Source: Zeugodacus cucurbitae (Eukaryota; Arthropoda; Insecta; Diptera; Tephritidae). From it: DNA of 64,000 nucleotides. The stretch is taken from positions 50,237,501-50,301,500 of the forward strand of contig NC_071669.1 of assembly GCF_028554725.1 (NCBI RefSeq). The letters run 5' to 3'. Under the pieces are notes generated by a model that did no database searches, was not told where the DNA came from, and saw nothing but the letters and a program-made list of their open reading frames with translations. This document shows, piece after piece, positions 1 to 11,630 of the stretch (the first letter of the stretch is position 1; each line of letters opens with the position of its first letter). The position numbers were made by a program, and so were the translations under genes.

Positions 1-3000
1 GGACCGCAGATTTTACGAAAATCATCGGAGTTCCAGCCGAACGGGAAGGCGGCACAGGCGACGATCATGCAAAGCGCTGTAATAAGTGTGAAACAATAAA
101 GTTTTAAAAGGAAGGAAAAAATGTATATCATTCTATGAGAAGTATGGAATAAATTCCTTTATCGAAAAAATATATATAAATTCTACTAAACATCAACCAG
201 CAGCCTACAGGGCCTTAATTGTATCTAAAAGTTGTTATGCGTGGATCAGTCCACCCTTAAACTGAAAAACCAGTCTTGTAAAGGAGATATTATAGAAGTT
301 TTTTCTAACAGGAAATCAATACGAACAACTATGAAACTAGATGAAACTAAAAAAAGTGATTTTAAAATATCTAGTGATACCGTAGACGACTGTGTATAAA
401 AATATTCCCCATTTGTTTCTCTGTTGAACTAAATTTTTATTCAGAGATGAGAAATTCAAAAATTCAACGATCCATATTCTCTGGATGAACCAGCCTCTTA
501 ATTTTGCTTTTCCCACTATAGAGGAGTGGGATAGTGGTGAAGTTGATAAAAATAAGTTTATATGCAGATGTACAACTTCACACCGGGTAACCAAAGGCCC
601 TCTGCCTGCATTTAGGTTTTGAAACCACAGCCACCACGAAACTCCCCGAAGCCTTGAAATATATTATCTAGCACGCATAGATAACAGACTGAGTATCAGC
701 TAAATTAGTCTAATTATCCATTCGTGCATGTTTGGATTTTAGTCGCCTCTTACGACAGGGTGAGGACTTAAGAACAGTAGTTGGAGTGTTAACAGGTTAT
801 TTTCTGATTTGTAGGCATGTCACTAGACTCGGGTTATGATTTTATTAACGATGTCTCCGCAGATGCATTTATAAAACTTGTTGAATTGAACAACTTTATC
901 AAGACCACAGGATCTTTCGGAGCGGATATGGTAGAGTGATGGAATTCTAGTCCCAATGGAGTCACAATGAACCTCTCAAAGGCGTAAGCGCGTCGTATGA
1001 CAGCCACTTTACCTATCTTCCTACATACTCAGTACTTTGCGGTGTCATAACATTGGGTATGGAACCAAACCAATTCGAGGGACTGGGTTAAAATATTTTG
1101 GAATAGGTTGGAGTTGGTTAACTTCAAGAAAACGAAGAAATCACTTTTTTACTATGGCTCCCGAATACAAATTTTTATACTCTCCCAACAAAAGTTGCTA
1201 AGAGAGTATTATAGTCCACATCACGGTTGTTTGTTAGTCCTAAAACTAAACGAGTTAGATATAGGGTAGGTAGATATATATACCAAAGTTTGGAATATAG
1301 GATCGCATTAGAGAGGGCCACATTTGAATTTAATTTTTTTTGGAAAAGTGGGCGTGACCCCGCCCCCGAATAGGTTTTTTGTATATATCTTGCAAACCAA
1401 TAAAGTTATATAAACCATACTTTCTGCAGTTGTTTCTTTTAGCCGTTTCCTTATACAGTCCAAAACTGAAATCGGATAATAACCACGCCCACCTCCCATA
1501 CAAAGGTTAGGTTGAAAATGACTAAAAGTGCGTTAACTCACTAACGAGAAACGTCAGAAACACCAAATTTTACATAAGAAATGGCAGAAGGAAGCTGCAC
1601 TGAGATTTTTTTACAAAATGGAAAATGGTCGTGGCATCGCCCACTTATGGGTCAAAAACCATATCTCAAGAACTACTCGACAGATTTCAATGAAATTCGG
1701 TATATAATATTTTCTTGATACCCTGATGACACGGGTGGAATATGGACGAAATCGGTTCACAACTACGCCTACTTCCCATATAACTCAAATTTGAATCCTT
1801 CTGATTCGTTCACTTTATAAGGAACCGATAAAGATAGCGGAATAAAACTTTACACAAATACTGTATTTGAGCTGTGACATCACTTGTGGAAAAATTGTCA
1901 AAATCGAACCATGACTTTTCAAGGCCCCTGATATCAAACATGAAGAACTCAGTGGCTAAGAGTAATTTTTCACCGAAAATATAGGTAAATCTCTAAATAA
2001 ATTGCGAGATTATTTATGATATACCCACACAAACTTCGATATTATATGCCATAAACAAATGTCCATAATTAACTATATTAAGGCCATAATATCCGAAAAA
2101 TGCAATTTACTGTTCAGCAATTTTGAAAACATTGATTTTTTTTTTTCAAAAATGCCGCCGTTGCATTTATCATAAAATAAATAAAAAAAATTGTTGCTTT
2201 GCTGCGACAGCATTTCGTGCTTATTTTCAAGCGGCGTTACTGTGTACTCGCTTTTCGGTCAGCAAAATTGAGCTCTACTTATATATAAATATTACAAAAT
2301 GCTTATCTACAATGTGCACTTGCCGCTGTACAAAGAATACAAGAATATGCAGGTGTGTGCTACCACAATTATTTACTTAAATTAAATTATATATACAATA
2401 TATATATATATATACATATGTATGTACATATGTACTCACCTGATATGATTTGCATCCAGCCGCATATGTGAAATACTCTCGTTGATTTCATGAAGATCAA
2501 GAATACCAAAAAGCAGATTGTCAGCAAGGCCAATGCCACCGCCGCAACCATAAAGAATGTTGCCAACTGTTTGTATGAATATGTGTGTATTCGTCATAAT
2601 GATGACCGAGATGATGATGATGATGTTGTTGATGATGTTATTGTGGTTATACGTTGTTGCAGTGGTTGTTGAGCGCAAACAATGGTTAATTAAACAAATG
2701 AAGAATGAAAGGAAAAACAAATAAATAAATAAATAAAATATCTCACAATAAGTAAACACATAAATACTCAAATACACAAGTACAAGTTAAAGCAAAAGTC
2801 ATGTCATTGGTGCTAGGCACGAATGTGTCTGCGTTACGCACTTGAAACGAGAATGTCGGCACGGTGAGTATGGTCTCCCAACGTCGCTTGCAATTGTCAA
2901 ATATCTCATCGCGCTGACACATCTGCCACAGACCCAAGCGTCCCGCACTTTCATTGTCCGGATCACCGACCCATTCTGTAAAGCAATTGAGGGAAAGTAA

Positions 3001-6000
3001 TTAGAATTTAATTTGAATGAATAATGTTATGCGGTAATTTATATTAAATTAATTCAAGTTGCTAAGAGAAACTTAATTATGTAATAGAGTATTTATTTAG
3101 AATATATAACTAGAGATTGAAATTTGCGGTTCAAAGATAATTTCGAAGAAGGGTCAATAAATGTGCAAAGTTGTAGTTATAAGAAAGGTTGGAATACCGT
3201 TGTATTGAAAATTGAGTAGTATCGATAGCTCGATACATTTTAACAAAGTTTATTCCTAAGTATTCCACTTCTTATAATATAATATATAGGTTCAATAAAA
3301 TTGTTCAGTGAACTTGAAAAAAAAAATACACACAGGAACAGAAAGTATGGCGTAGAGAAGAAAACATTTTTGGAGAGTTTCAGACTGGTTTTAGCTATGA
3401 AAATTATATATATCGATGCCCAATATTTACCGACTTTAAACTCATTTTAATAGAGGCGATGATTATAAATGAACCAGACCAGAGACAATTTCCTACTTTA
3501 GTCAAATATTAAAATATGTTTGGTAATAGTGGTTGTCCTTAGTTAGAACAAAAGAACTCTATCCACAAATATCGGTTCAGTTTAAACTTAGATAACGCTA
3601 ATGGCATTAAAACTAATCGCTCAAATAGCTGCCTCATTTGTGATTCTCTAAGTTCAATAAAACAATAAACAAATAAAAAACAAATGATAAACGAAGAAAC
3701 CAGAAATTTAATCGAGCTTTACACTGTATCGTTGTTACCATATCTTTTAGATTATTCTATATCTGATAGATCTTCGAAATTTGTGCCTCGAGTATTACTT
3801 TAAAACTACTACTAAATATCAGATACAAAGCTCTCTTGTACTAAGCGAACTATATCTGCCTAATCATTACACTACACTCGGCAAGGTATTGAACCAAACT
3901 AATTTTTTCCGGAAGATTGAGTCATACATAAAAAAATTGGTAATCTCCGATTTTCGAATTTAGCATCCAAAATTGATATATTTGGGTTCGCAGTTCGAAA
4001 AAAGGATAATTTAATTATTATTTATTACAGAATATTGTTACTAAAAAAAAAAACAAAAATATGCATAAATCTACATTTTTCTCTTAACTCCATGATATAT
4101 AAAACTTTTCGGTCAAAAATGTAGACTAAATGCATATTTTGGATTTTTTAGTAACTATAACCTAAAAGTAGTAGTACTAACTATAAACTTAACCTGAAAA
4201 TAACTTTTTTCAAAAAGCGGTATTTTAGAAAGCGGTTCTTTGATATCTATAGAGTATCAGTTATCTCGATTAACTTCAGTTTACGAATATTCGTCGCTTT
4301 GGACGTTGACCAGATTACGGTGCTTTCGGTGGTTGTTTCGTAAGACAAAGAGCTCGGACAATTTAAGAAAATTTTAGATATAAGTCGTATATTTTCACAA
4401 AAAAACATAGTTTTTCGTCATATTTTTTATAAAACCCGAAGCATATGTCACACAAAATGCTGAATATCTCAAAACAATTGTTCGATAGTTGTAAAATACT
4501 ATTGTTGTAAAATGTGTTGCATACTGCAAGGACCAATCGGTAGACACCGCCTGGCACTGTCTAGTGTCTGTGCTGGAGGAGGTTCTTATCAATAAGGACT
4601 ACGCGGTAGATACCTTCCTCGACATAGAGGGGGCCTTCAACAATGTAAGTCCAGAAGCTGACATTTATGCACTCGACGAATTTGGGGTTGAAACGAACCT
4701 CTAGTATATCATCCACAGCCTTCTTTGCGAGAGAACTATCGTCGCGGAATGGGGAAGTGAGATCGCACGTCGAAAGGTAAACAGGGGGACCCCTTAAGAT
4801 GGGGTGCTCTCTCCTTCACTCTGGATCTTGGTAGTGAATGCACTACTGGAAGATCTCGAACAGCAAGGCTGTCAAGTGATAGCTTATGCGGATGTCGTAG
4901 CTCTGTTGGTCAAAGGAAAGTCTCTAAACACTGTGTATGACACTCAAGAGTTTTCTGTCGGAAGCTCTCAATTAACTCCAGTTTTCGGCTGTAAGACCAT
5001 TGCAGCGTCTTTCACTCCAATAGCAGAGCGGCAATATTGTCATTGGATTCGATGACAGTGCGCTCTAAGCTAGTAAGAGAGTGCATAACATTGTTATCAG
5101 TAGCTTCTAACTACTTGGAACCGACTTGTGTGGGTACCCGGTCACCGCGGAATCGCTGAAAGCTGCAAAGCGGATCAGCTTGCAAGAGAGGGTACCCTAG
5201 CAAGATTGGCGCCGGAGTGGAATCGTGTGAGCAGTCCGTGGTCCACTTGTTCCAGAGCGCTGGACACACTGTCTTTGAGTGAGCTCTCCAAGCGCTGGAG
5301 AACAACCAGCACCTGCGCAGTAGCGAGGTCCTTTTGGCCAACAGTGGATCGAAAACGGTCTTTGCAGCTACTGTCGCTCAGTAAGGCTCATCTCTCCGCA
5401 ATCATTGGAGTGCTTACTGGTCATTGCCCAATAGGCACACACGCGGTGAGGCTAAGGATCATGTCAGACGCTAGTTGTCAAAGCTGTTTGGAGGAAGGCG
5501 AAGAGGAATCGTCCAAGCACTTCGTCCTTCAATGTCCAGCATTCACCAGACTTAGTTTAAAGCACCTCGATAGGCATATTTTCTGCGAACCCAACGAAGT
5601 GACTGGAATCGACATTAGACGACTTAAGAACTTTATTATTGAGTGCAAGAGCTTCGTCGCAACATAAGGATCTTAGTGATCCGTTAGGAGTTTTTACGGG
5701 TGTCACAGTGGACAGTCGGGTGGACAGTCGAATCTGTCTCAGTGAGATTCTCTGCATTTCCGGAGATCTATCCCTTAACCTAACCTAACCTAACCTGTAA
5801 AATGTGTAATTCTTCAAAGTTTAAGTTTAACCATCCGAGGCCTGTGTTTCTTATTCACTGGTTATTCGTTTTTATGTGGTGGGTCCCAAGCCCTACGCAC
5901 AACCGCACAAGCGGGCTTCGCCTTCTCACTTTAGCTCGCCTCCAAACGGATGTCTGTTAGCTACCCAGGGGATACTTGGTCTAAAACCGGAAGTCGTGAG

Positions 6001-8765
6001 CTGCTTGAGTCATATGCAAAAGAATCGTTCCAGGCCACTCCCAAGTGAATGGCAATCAGAAACTTTCCTCACTTGCGTGAACTTCTACATATGACCCCAT
6101 CCCCCACTACTTCTACTCGACTTGCACTCCTGCTCTCGGAGAGCACTCATCAGCATCTCGATATAAGGGAGCTGTGGAACGGCATCTCAAACTCATTGCA
6201 TACCGCTGCAGCCGAAACAATTGTTCTCCGGCAACGCCAAAAAACCAGTTGGTACGATGAGAATTGTCGTTCCGCAGTGGAGAGAAAACAGACTGCCTAC
6301 CTCGCAACGTTGCGATCGACCACAACACGTTCGGGGTGGGATAGATATCGAGAACTGAAGAGGGAAGCGAGACGCATTTGCAGACGTAAAAAGAAAGAGG
6401 CCGAAATGCGTGAGTATGAAAAGCTTGAAAAGCTGGCCGACATGGGTAATGCTCGAAAATTTTATGAAAAGATGAGGCGATTAACAGAAGGTTTCAAGAC
6501 CGGAGCATTATCATGTAGGGACCGAGAAGGTAATCTGGTAGCGGATGTCCAGAGCACACTGGGATTATGGAGGGAACACTTCTCCGACCTGCTCAATGGC
6601 AGTGAAAGTACAACACCAGGAGATGGCGAACCCGATTCCCCAATCGATGACGATGGAATAGATGTTCCATTACCCGACCATGAAGAAATTCGAATAGCAA
6701 TTACCCGCTTGAAGAACAACAAAGCGGCGGGGGCCGATGGATTACCGGCCGAGCTATTCGAATACGGCGGCGAAGAACTGATAAGGTGCATGCATCAGCT
6801 TCTTTGTAGAATATGGTCGGAAGAAAGCATGCCTGACGATTGGAATCTTAGTGTGCTCTGCCCAATCCATAAGAAGGGAGACCCCACAATCTGCGCCAAC
6901 TACCGTGGTATAAGTCTCCTCAATATCGCATATAAGGTTTTGTCGAGCGTATTGTGTGAAAGACTAAAGCCCACCGTCAACGAACTGATTGGACCTTATC
7001 AGTGTGGCTTTAGACCTGGAAAATCTACAATGGACCAGATATTCACCATGCGCCAAATCTTGGAAAAGACCCGAGAGAGAAGAATCGATACCCACCATCT
7101 TTTTATCGATTTTAAAGCTGCCTTCGATAGCACGAAAAGGAGCTGCCTTTATGCCGCGATGTCTGAATTTGGTATCCCTGCAAAACTAATACGGCTATGT
7201 AAGCTGACGTTGAGCAACACCAAAAGCTCCGTCAGGATCGGGAAGGACCTCTCCGAGCCGTTCGATACCAAACGAGGCTTCAGACAGGGTGACTCACTAT
7301 CGTGCGACTTCTTCAATCTATTGCTGGAAAAAATAATACGAGCTGCAGAACTAAATAGAGAGGGTACAATCTTCTACAAAAGTGTACAGCTCCTGGCGTA
7401 TGCCGATGATATTGATATCATCGGAAGCAACAACCGCGCCGTTTGTTCTGCGTTTTCCAGACTAGATAAAGAAGCGAAGCGTATGGGTCTGGTGGTGAAT
7501 GAGGACAAGACGAAATATCTCCTGTCATCAAACAAACAGTCAGCGCACTCGCGTCTTGGCTCCCACGTCACTGTTGACAGTCATAACTTTGAAGTTGTAG
7601 ATAATTTCGTTTATCTGGGAACCAGCATTAACAACACCAACAATGTCAGCCTTGAAATCCAACGCAGAATCACTCTTGCCAACAGGTGCTACTTTGGACT
7701 GAGTAGGCAATTGAAAAGTAAAGTCCTCTCTCGACGAACCAAAATCAAACTCTATAAGTCGCTCATTATTCCCGTCCTGATGTATGGCGCTGAAGCGTGG
7801 ACGATGACAACATCCGATGAGACGACTCTTGGGGTTTTCGAGAGAAAGGTTTTGCGCAAGATTTATGGTCCTCTAAACATTGGCAACGGCGAATACCGCA
7901 GACGATGGAACGATGAGCTGTACGATTTATACGACGACATTGACATAGTTCAGCGAATAAAAAGACAGCGGCTACGCTGGCTAGGTCATGTTGTACGGAT
8001 GGAAGAAAACACTCCAGCTCTGAAAGTATTCGATGCAGTACCCGCTGGAGGAAGCCGCGGAAGAGGACGACCTCCACTCCGGTGGAAAGACCAAGTGCAA
8101 AGTGACCTGGCTTCACTTGGTGTTTCCAGTTGGCGCCAGAAAGCAAAAAGGAGGAATGAGTGGCGCGCTCTGGTGGATTCGGCTATAATCGCTTAAAGCG
8201 GTTCCTACGCCAAATATATATATATATATATAAGTTTAACCACAAAACTTATGGAGACAATTCTACAATTATTTTTAGCCAGTCTGTATACAAATGGTTT
8301 TAGCTATACATAATACATACATATATCTAAATTATAAACTAACTACAATACAATATACAAACTATTCATCACCATTACTATCAAACAATATATACATATA
8401 TATTTACCTTAAAAAAATTGCAAAAATAAATTAATATAAATTATACGCCGGCAAGTGAAAAAAATGGAAATCAATCAAACTTGGCCAACAAACTGTTCAC
8501 AACACATGTGTATATACAAAATCTGACATAGACAATTGACTGACATACTAACCTGGCGTCACAAAGGCAACAATGCCGATAATCGCGTAACATATTGTGA
8601 ATATCGCCCAGAGTACAGCTATGGCCTTTGAGTTGCGTATGTATTTGGTGGCATAGAGATGCGTCGTGTCCACGTACTCGATCTTTGTGCCCATTTTGTC
8701 GCACACACACACACACTCAGACAAGTGTCCGCTTCGCGCTCACGACTTCACTGTGGACTGTTTGG
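1..8765 (-). CDS. Tmhs: LHFPL/TMHS-family tetraspan membrane protein, 3' end off the window
   Basis: Four coding exons join in frame on the minus strand: 8694-8553, 2975-2842, 2566-2440 and 76-1 (runs off the left edge). All borders are GT/AG and the phases agree. Exon 1 starts at an ATG in good context (ACAAAATGG) and gives a cytoplasmic start, the motif YIRNSKAIAVLWAIFTIC and a first membrane helix. Exon 2 is the extracellular loop (EWVGDPD, GLWQMC, then TVPTFSFQ). Exon 3 is the second helix plus HICGWMQ. Exon 4 is the third helix, then FPFGWNSDDFRKICG. The fourth helix and C-terminus are missing. This order matches vertebrate LHFPL3/LHFPL5, and LHFPL5/TMHS is a hair-cell mechanotransduction subunit. 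An acceptor at 8766-8767 puts a 5'UTR segment at 8765-8695, so at least one untranslated exon lies further right. The symbol is by similarity to the fly TMHS homologue. Confidence 0.9.
600..1060 (+). mobile_element. Probable LINE debris
   Basis: A broken plus-strand frame around 780-930 resembles the C-terminal tail of LINE polyproteins. It includes a stretch like VVGVLTGYF, similar to VLTGHCP in the better preserved LINE at 4518-5795. The text GTCGCCTCTTACGACAGG near 741 is a tail motif I associate with insect LINE debris. Stops are frequent and no ends are visible. This is a weak call. Confidence 0.25.
1167..2008 (+). mobile_element. 1.4-kb hairpin-ended repeat, internally deleted copy A
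   Basis: This is homologous to the copies at 13798-15224 and 20881-22300. It begins with a hairpin: ATACTCTC and CCAAC pair with GTTGC and GAGAGTAT around a short loop. It keeps the diagnostic GTGGGCGTGACCCCGCCCCC and GGCATCGCCCACTTATGGG blocks but lacks the segment with the repeated GTCCGTCTGTCC, and it stops before the 3' hairpin. It lies in the last intron of the TMHS gene. No transposase is encoded. Confidence 0.7.
2386..2433. repeat. TA / CATATGTA microsatellite
   Basis: Alternating TA passes into ACATATGTATGTACATATGT immediately downstream, on the minus strand, of the exon 3 donor of the TMHS gene. A separate GATGAT-rich run lies at 2605-2640 in the neighbouring intron. Confidence 0.8.
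4037..4155. mobile_element. Small hairpin (foldback/MITE-like) element
   Basis: The first ~46 bases (GTTACTAAAAAA..., then ATATGCAT, then TCTACATTTTT) are repeated in inverted orientation at the right end (...AAAAATGTAGA, ATGCATAT, TTTTTTAGTAAC). About 30 bases separate the arms. The whole unit of roughly 119 bp would fold into one near-continuous hairpin. It lies in the first coding intron of the TMHS gene. No coding capacity and no clear target duplication are seen. Confidence 0.6.
4518..5795 (+). mobile_element. 5'-truncated LINE with RT and RNase H remnants
   Basis: The insertion is flanked by a 12-bp target-site duplication, TGTAAAATGTGT, at 4506-4517 and 5796-5807. Plus-strand frames give RT motif A (FLDIEGAFNN), then motif C degraded to YADV instead of YADD. 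Next comes an RNase H segment (WVPGHRGIAES, then KADQLAREG) and a C-terminal zinc-knuckle-like CQSC...H...C near 5479-5537. A stop and frame changes interrupt the RT. The 3' end is (CCTAA)n. RNase H with an AP-type LINE layout suggests the I/Jockey/LOA/R1 group. It is a dead copy. Confidence 0.85.
5834..8230 (+). mobile_element. RTE-like LINE insertion with inverted 5' segment
   Basis: A perfect 12-bp duplication, TAAGTTTAACCA, flanks the element at 5822-5833 and 8231-8242. Bases 5834 to about 6105 are the reverse complement of the 5' region of the related copy at about 40030-40310. The remainder (about 6105-8230) is forward reverse-transcriptase sequence. Only about 17 bases separate the stop codon from the terminal (AT)n tail, and a very short 3'UTR with a simple-repeat tail is typical of RTE-clade LINEs. 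The endonuclease part is missing. It is inserted only 26 bp after the duplication of the preceding LINE. Confidence 0.9.
6049..8196 (+). CDS. LINE reverse transcriptase, open chimeric ORF (715 codons)
   Basis: An uninterrupted frame with all core RT motifs: NNKAAGADGLPAELF, PIHKKGD, NYRGISLLN, GFRPGKST, motif A FIDFKAAFD (about residues 352-360), GFRQGDSLS (410-418) and motif C AYADDIDIIG with YADD near 450-453. The C-terminus has RLRWLGHVVRM and a GRGRPPLRWKDQV segment. The first ~15-20 residues come from the inverted 5' segment, so the ATG at 6049 is an accident of the rearrangement. The N-terminal AP endonuclease is absent, so this copy cannot be autonomous. The intact frame points to recent insertion. 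Confidence 0.9.
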   Translation: MAIRNFPHLRELLHMTPSPTTSTRLALLLSESTHQHLDIRELWNGISNSLHTAAAETIVLRQRQKTSWYDENCRSAVERKQTAYLATLRSTTTRSGWDRYRELKREARRICRRKKKEAEMREYEKLEKLADMGNARKFYEKMRRLTEGFKTGALSCRDREGNLVADVQSTLGLWREHFSDLLNGSESTTPGDGEPDSPIDDDGIDVPLPDHEEIRIAITRLKNNKAAGADGLPAELFEYGGEELIRCMHQLLCRIWSEESMPDDWNLSVLCPIHKKGDPTICANYRGISLLNIAYKVLSSVLCERLKPTVNELIGPYQCGFRPGKSTMDQIFTMRQILEKTRERRIDTHHLFIDFKAAFDSTKRSCLYAAMSEFGIPAKLIRLCKLTLSNTKSSVRIGKDLSEPFDTKRGFRQGDSLSCDFFNLLLEKIIRAAELNREGTIFYKSVQLLAYADDIDIIGSNNRAVCSAFSRLDKEAKRMGLVVNEDKTKYLLSSNKQSAHSRLGSHVTVDSHNFEVVDNFVYLGTSINNTNNVSLEIQRRITLANRCYFGLSRQLKSKVLSRRTKIKLYKSLIIPVLMYGAEAWTMTTSDETTLGVFERKVLRKIYGPLNIGNGEYRRRWNDELYDLYDDIDIVQRIKRQRLRWLGHVVRMEENTPALKVFDAVPAGGSRGRGRPPLRWKDQVQSDLASLGVSSWRQKAKRRNEWRALVDSAIIA

Positions 8766-8769
8766 CTGT

Positions 8770-9785
8770 AAAGAATCAGAGTTGGAAGTTGTCAGTTGAG
8801 TAAATATATATGTATAAATATAAGTATATTTGGTTTTATTATATAAAAAATATAAATGTAACAACTTTTTGCGCTTAATTAAAAATAACATTGCGGTTGT
8901 AATTAAAAAGAGCACATAATTAAGAGTCACTGGACACAGCAAAAACTTAGTAAAACGCGCTGAAAGCTTGTTTTTATATATTTTAAGCCGCTTATTATTT
9001 GGTGTGGAACCAATGGTGTTATATGAGTATGAGTCAGTTGAATGACCTTAGCCGCTACCAGAGTCACTGATGGCTGATGGCAATTCATTTTGAAAAATAA
9101 ATTATTTGTGGAATTTTTATCTCCAGCGGCTGATATTCTTTGATGCCAACTTGCAACTAATTAATCACAGATTTGCCTTAAAAACTTTAGAAATTCGTTA
9201 AATGCTTTTATGTATTACAGTATGTATATTAAGTGCATCATTGAAGACCTTACTTTAGTCACTAAAAACTGTGCGTTTAAAGAAAAAAATAAAATTAAAT
9301 TTATAAAAAATTATAATTTTGTATAATAATAATCGAAGAATCAAATGTTTAACACTACATGTAGTGCTGCCATTGAGACCTCCTGTACACAAAGAGTTAA
9401 TAAAGAAATAAAAAAATCCTCTGGTGGAGCTATCCGCACGTTTTATATGTAGCAGGCAGTTCTCTAATAAGGATCATAGAAGGAGAGTAACTGCTAACTA
9501 AGCATGGACTAAGCTCCAGATTTACAAGTCCGAGATTATAAAAGCTAAGATGGCTTCATGAAAATCATTAAGAGAGTTTTTATAAATCTTTCATGTATAT
9601 CAGCTCTCGCAAGGAACCTGTTGAGATAACTGAAAAATGAGGCTGGACATTTGATTTTATGCAGAGAGAATTCGATTACATTTTTCAAATATACTGTCAA
9701 CTCTTTGCCAAGTACTTCAGGGTCATCAAGCTCTACTAAACCAAACCAAGCTCAATCTACCAAAAATTAAGTAATAACAGTAAAA
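8770..9785. other. Intergenic or 5' intron, no gene recognised
   Basis: AT-rich sequence upstream of the TMHS 5'UTR acceptor. Only short frames and A/T runs are present. I see no promoter that I could support. Confidence 0.5.
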
Positions 9786-11315
9786 ATTGGTGAAAGGGAT
9801 AACTACAAGGTGACATATTTGAACGAATTTATTTTAGGAAAGTAGGCGTGGCCCCGCCCTAACAGGTATTTTACGTATCTCGCAAACTACAAAAGCTAGA
9901 TAAACCAAACTTACTACACATTTTTCCTTTTAGTTTTCCATCATACACCATATAAATTGGTGATTTGGCATAATAACCAATACAATCTTCCATACAGAGG
10001 TTATGTTGAAAAACTACTTCCAATGTCTTTACTGCCGCTAGCGCGTCAATAGAGGAAGAGCCAAATCCGTCTCTCACACGACGTTCTAAAGCGTTTACAA
10101 AGATCTTGGCCTATGTCCTTACAAGATCAAATTGCCGCAAGAACTGAAGCCGCTTGACCACCAGTATCGTCGAAAGTTCGTGAATTGGGCTGAGCAATAA
10201 ATTGAAAATGATCCGTATTTTTATCGAAAAATCATCTTCAACAATGAGGCTCATTTCTAGCTGAATGGCTTCGTCAATAAGCAAAATATTCGTTATTGGT
10301 GAGACAGCAATCCACACGTACTCCATAAGACACCATTGCATCCCGAAAAATTTAAGGTTTGGTGCGGTATATGGGCCAGCGGCGCAAATGGGCTTCTACT
10401 TCTTCTGTGCTGATCAAGACCGTCACGTTACTGTGAATGAGAATCGCTACCGTTCAATGATAACCGAATATTGCTGGCCCGAATTGGATGATATGGACTT
10501 GGACAATATGTGTTTTTAACAGGACGACACTACAAGCCATACAGCGAATGTCACAATCGATTTATTGAAAAGCAAGTTAGGTGAACGTGTTATCTCACGA
10601 AATGACACAGTCAATTAGTCGCCTCGGTTGTGCGATTTGACGACGTTAGACTATTTCCTGTGGTTACGTCAAGTATAAGGTCTATGCCAGCAAACTTGAT
10701 GCATTTTGTAATTTCTGCAAGTGTGCCCGTGGTTTCCATGCAAAAAAAAACAGTTCCATACATAATCGCATCGAATGTATTTTCACAGGAATAAAGCATT
10801 TCATTGATTTCATTAATATCCCAAACCGTTTTGCTTTTATTTACTATTGTAAAACCCTTTACTACATTGCATCGCTCATTGAAAAATAGTCGAAATCGGA
10901 CTATAACTTTTCAAGGCCCTAGATATTGAACTTGAAGACCTCAGTGTCAACAGATAATTTTTTACCGAAAATGCCAGTACATCTCTCAGTTATTTAAAAA
11001 AAAATCCTAGGGTATCTTCTCCTTATTTTCTCTACCCTTAAAAATGTGTAAAGTCGGGCCATAACTTCCCTAGCTCCCATATGCATACCTAATATTAGGT
11101 TTTCTAACCATCCGGTGTGCTTTATACCGTATACATCGGTTAATATGTGAGATATCTTACTAAAATGAAGTAACACTATACTTTGGATATAATGAAACTT
11201 GGTGGTAAAAATGAGTCAAATCTGTTCAGAATTAACCCGTGCCCTCATTTACTCTATAGAATGATTTTCGGTGTACTAGTGGAAATTATGCCGAATATGT
11301 CGAATTATGTGTTAA
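9786..11315 (+). mobile_element. Hairpin-ended repeat, degraded and interrupted copy D
   Basis: Blocks at 9840-10020 (GTAGGCGTGGCCCCGCCC) and 10880-11310 (AACTTTTCAAGGCCCTAGAT, TTTTACCGAAAAT, CATAACTTCCCTAGCTCCCA, TTATGCCGAATATGTCGAAT) follow the order of the intact copies. The middle is replaced by a decayed mariner-like transposase, and the right side is cut off by the MITE starting at 11316. It is clearly older than copies B and C. Confidence 0.6.
10085..10800 (+). mobile_element. Decayed mariner/Tc1-superfamily transposase
   Basis: Reading across stops gives IIFNNEAHF, NGFVNKQNIRYW, HPEKFKVWCGIWASG, VTVNENRYRSMI and then a TLQ-less remnant of the tail (RHYKPYSECHNRFI). This is the DDE region of the IS630/Tc1/mariner superfamily, in which the family motif SDEAHF has lost its aspartate. 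Several stops show it is a pseudogene. Terminal repeats were not found. Confidence 0.65.
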
Positions 11316-11630
11316 ATTATTAGGTCTACAACTTTGCTTCCGCCGTTTTTTTGTAAATTTAAGTTTTTTTTTTTGTATAAAAACGGTAACAAATGTCCGC
11401 ACTTTTCTTGGAATTAAAAAAGAAAAGCAAAATTTCCCGCAAACGTCGAGAATTCCGCTCAAAAAGTGACATTTTCAGTTGAGAATAAGTTTGGGATGCA
11501 AACAGATCTCTACAAATATTTTGTTGGGTTAACGTTGACTCAAATGTCCAAGATCGATTTAATCGACCAGTGCTTGACCCTAGAGACATCTATTGGAAAG
11601 CGGCGGAAGCAAAGTTGTAGACCTAATAAT
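11316..11630. mobile_element. MITE with perfect 30-bp terminal inverted repeats
   Basis: Bases 11316-11345 and 11601-11630 are exact reverse complements. The ends read ATTATTAGGTCTACAACTTT... with an inner border GCTTCCGCCG. The total length is 315 bp and the interior carries no transposase. Perfect long TIRs and small size indicate a non-autonomous DNA transposon that moved recently. TA within the shared ATTATTA border could be a Tc1/mariner-type target site, but this is not decisive. Confidence 0.85.

Noticed and set aside
2436..2777. 113-codon minus ORF near the left end
   Set aside because: Low-complexity intron sequence running into TMHS exon 3 in the wrong frame; the correct frame gives LATFFMVAAVALALLT.
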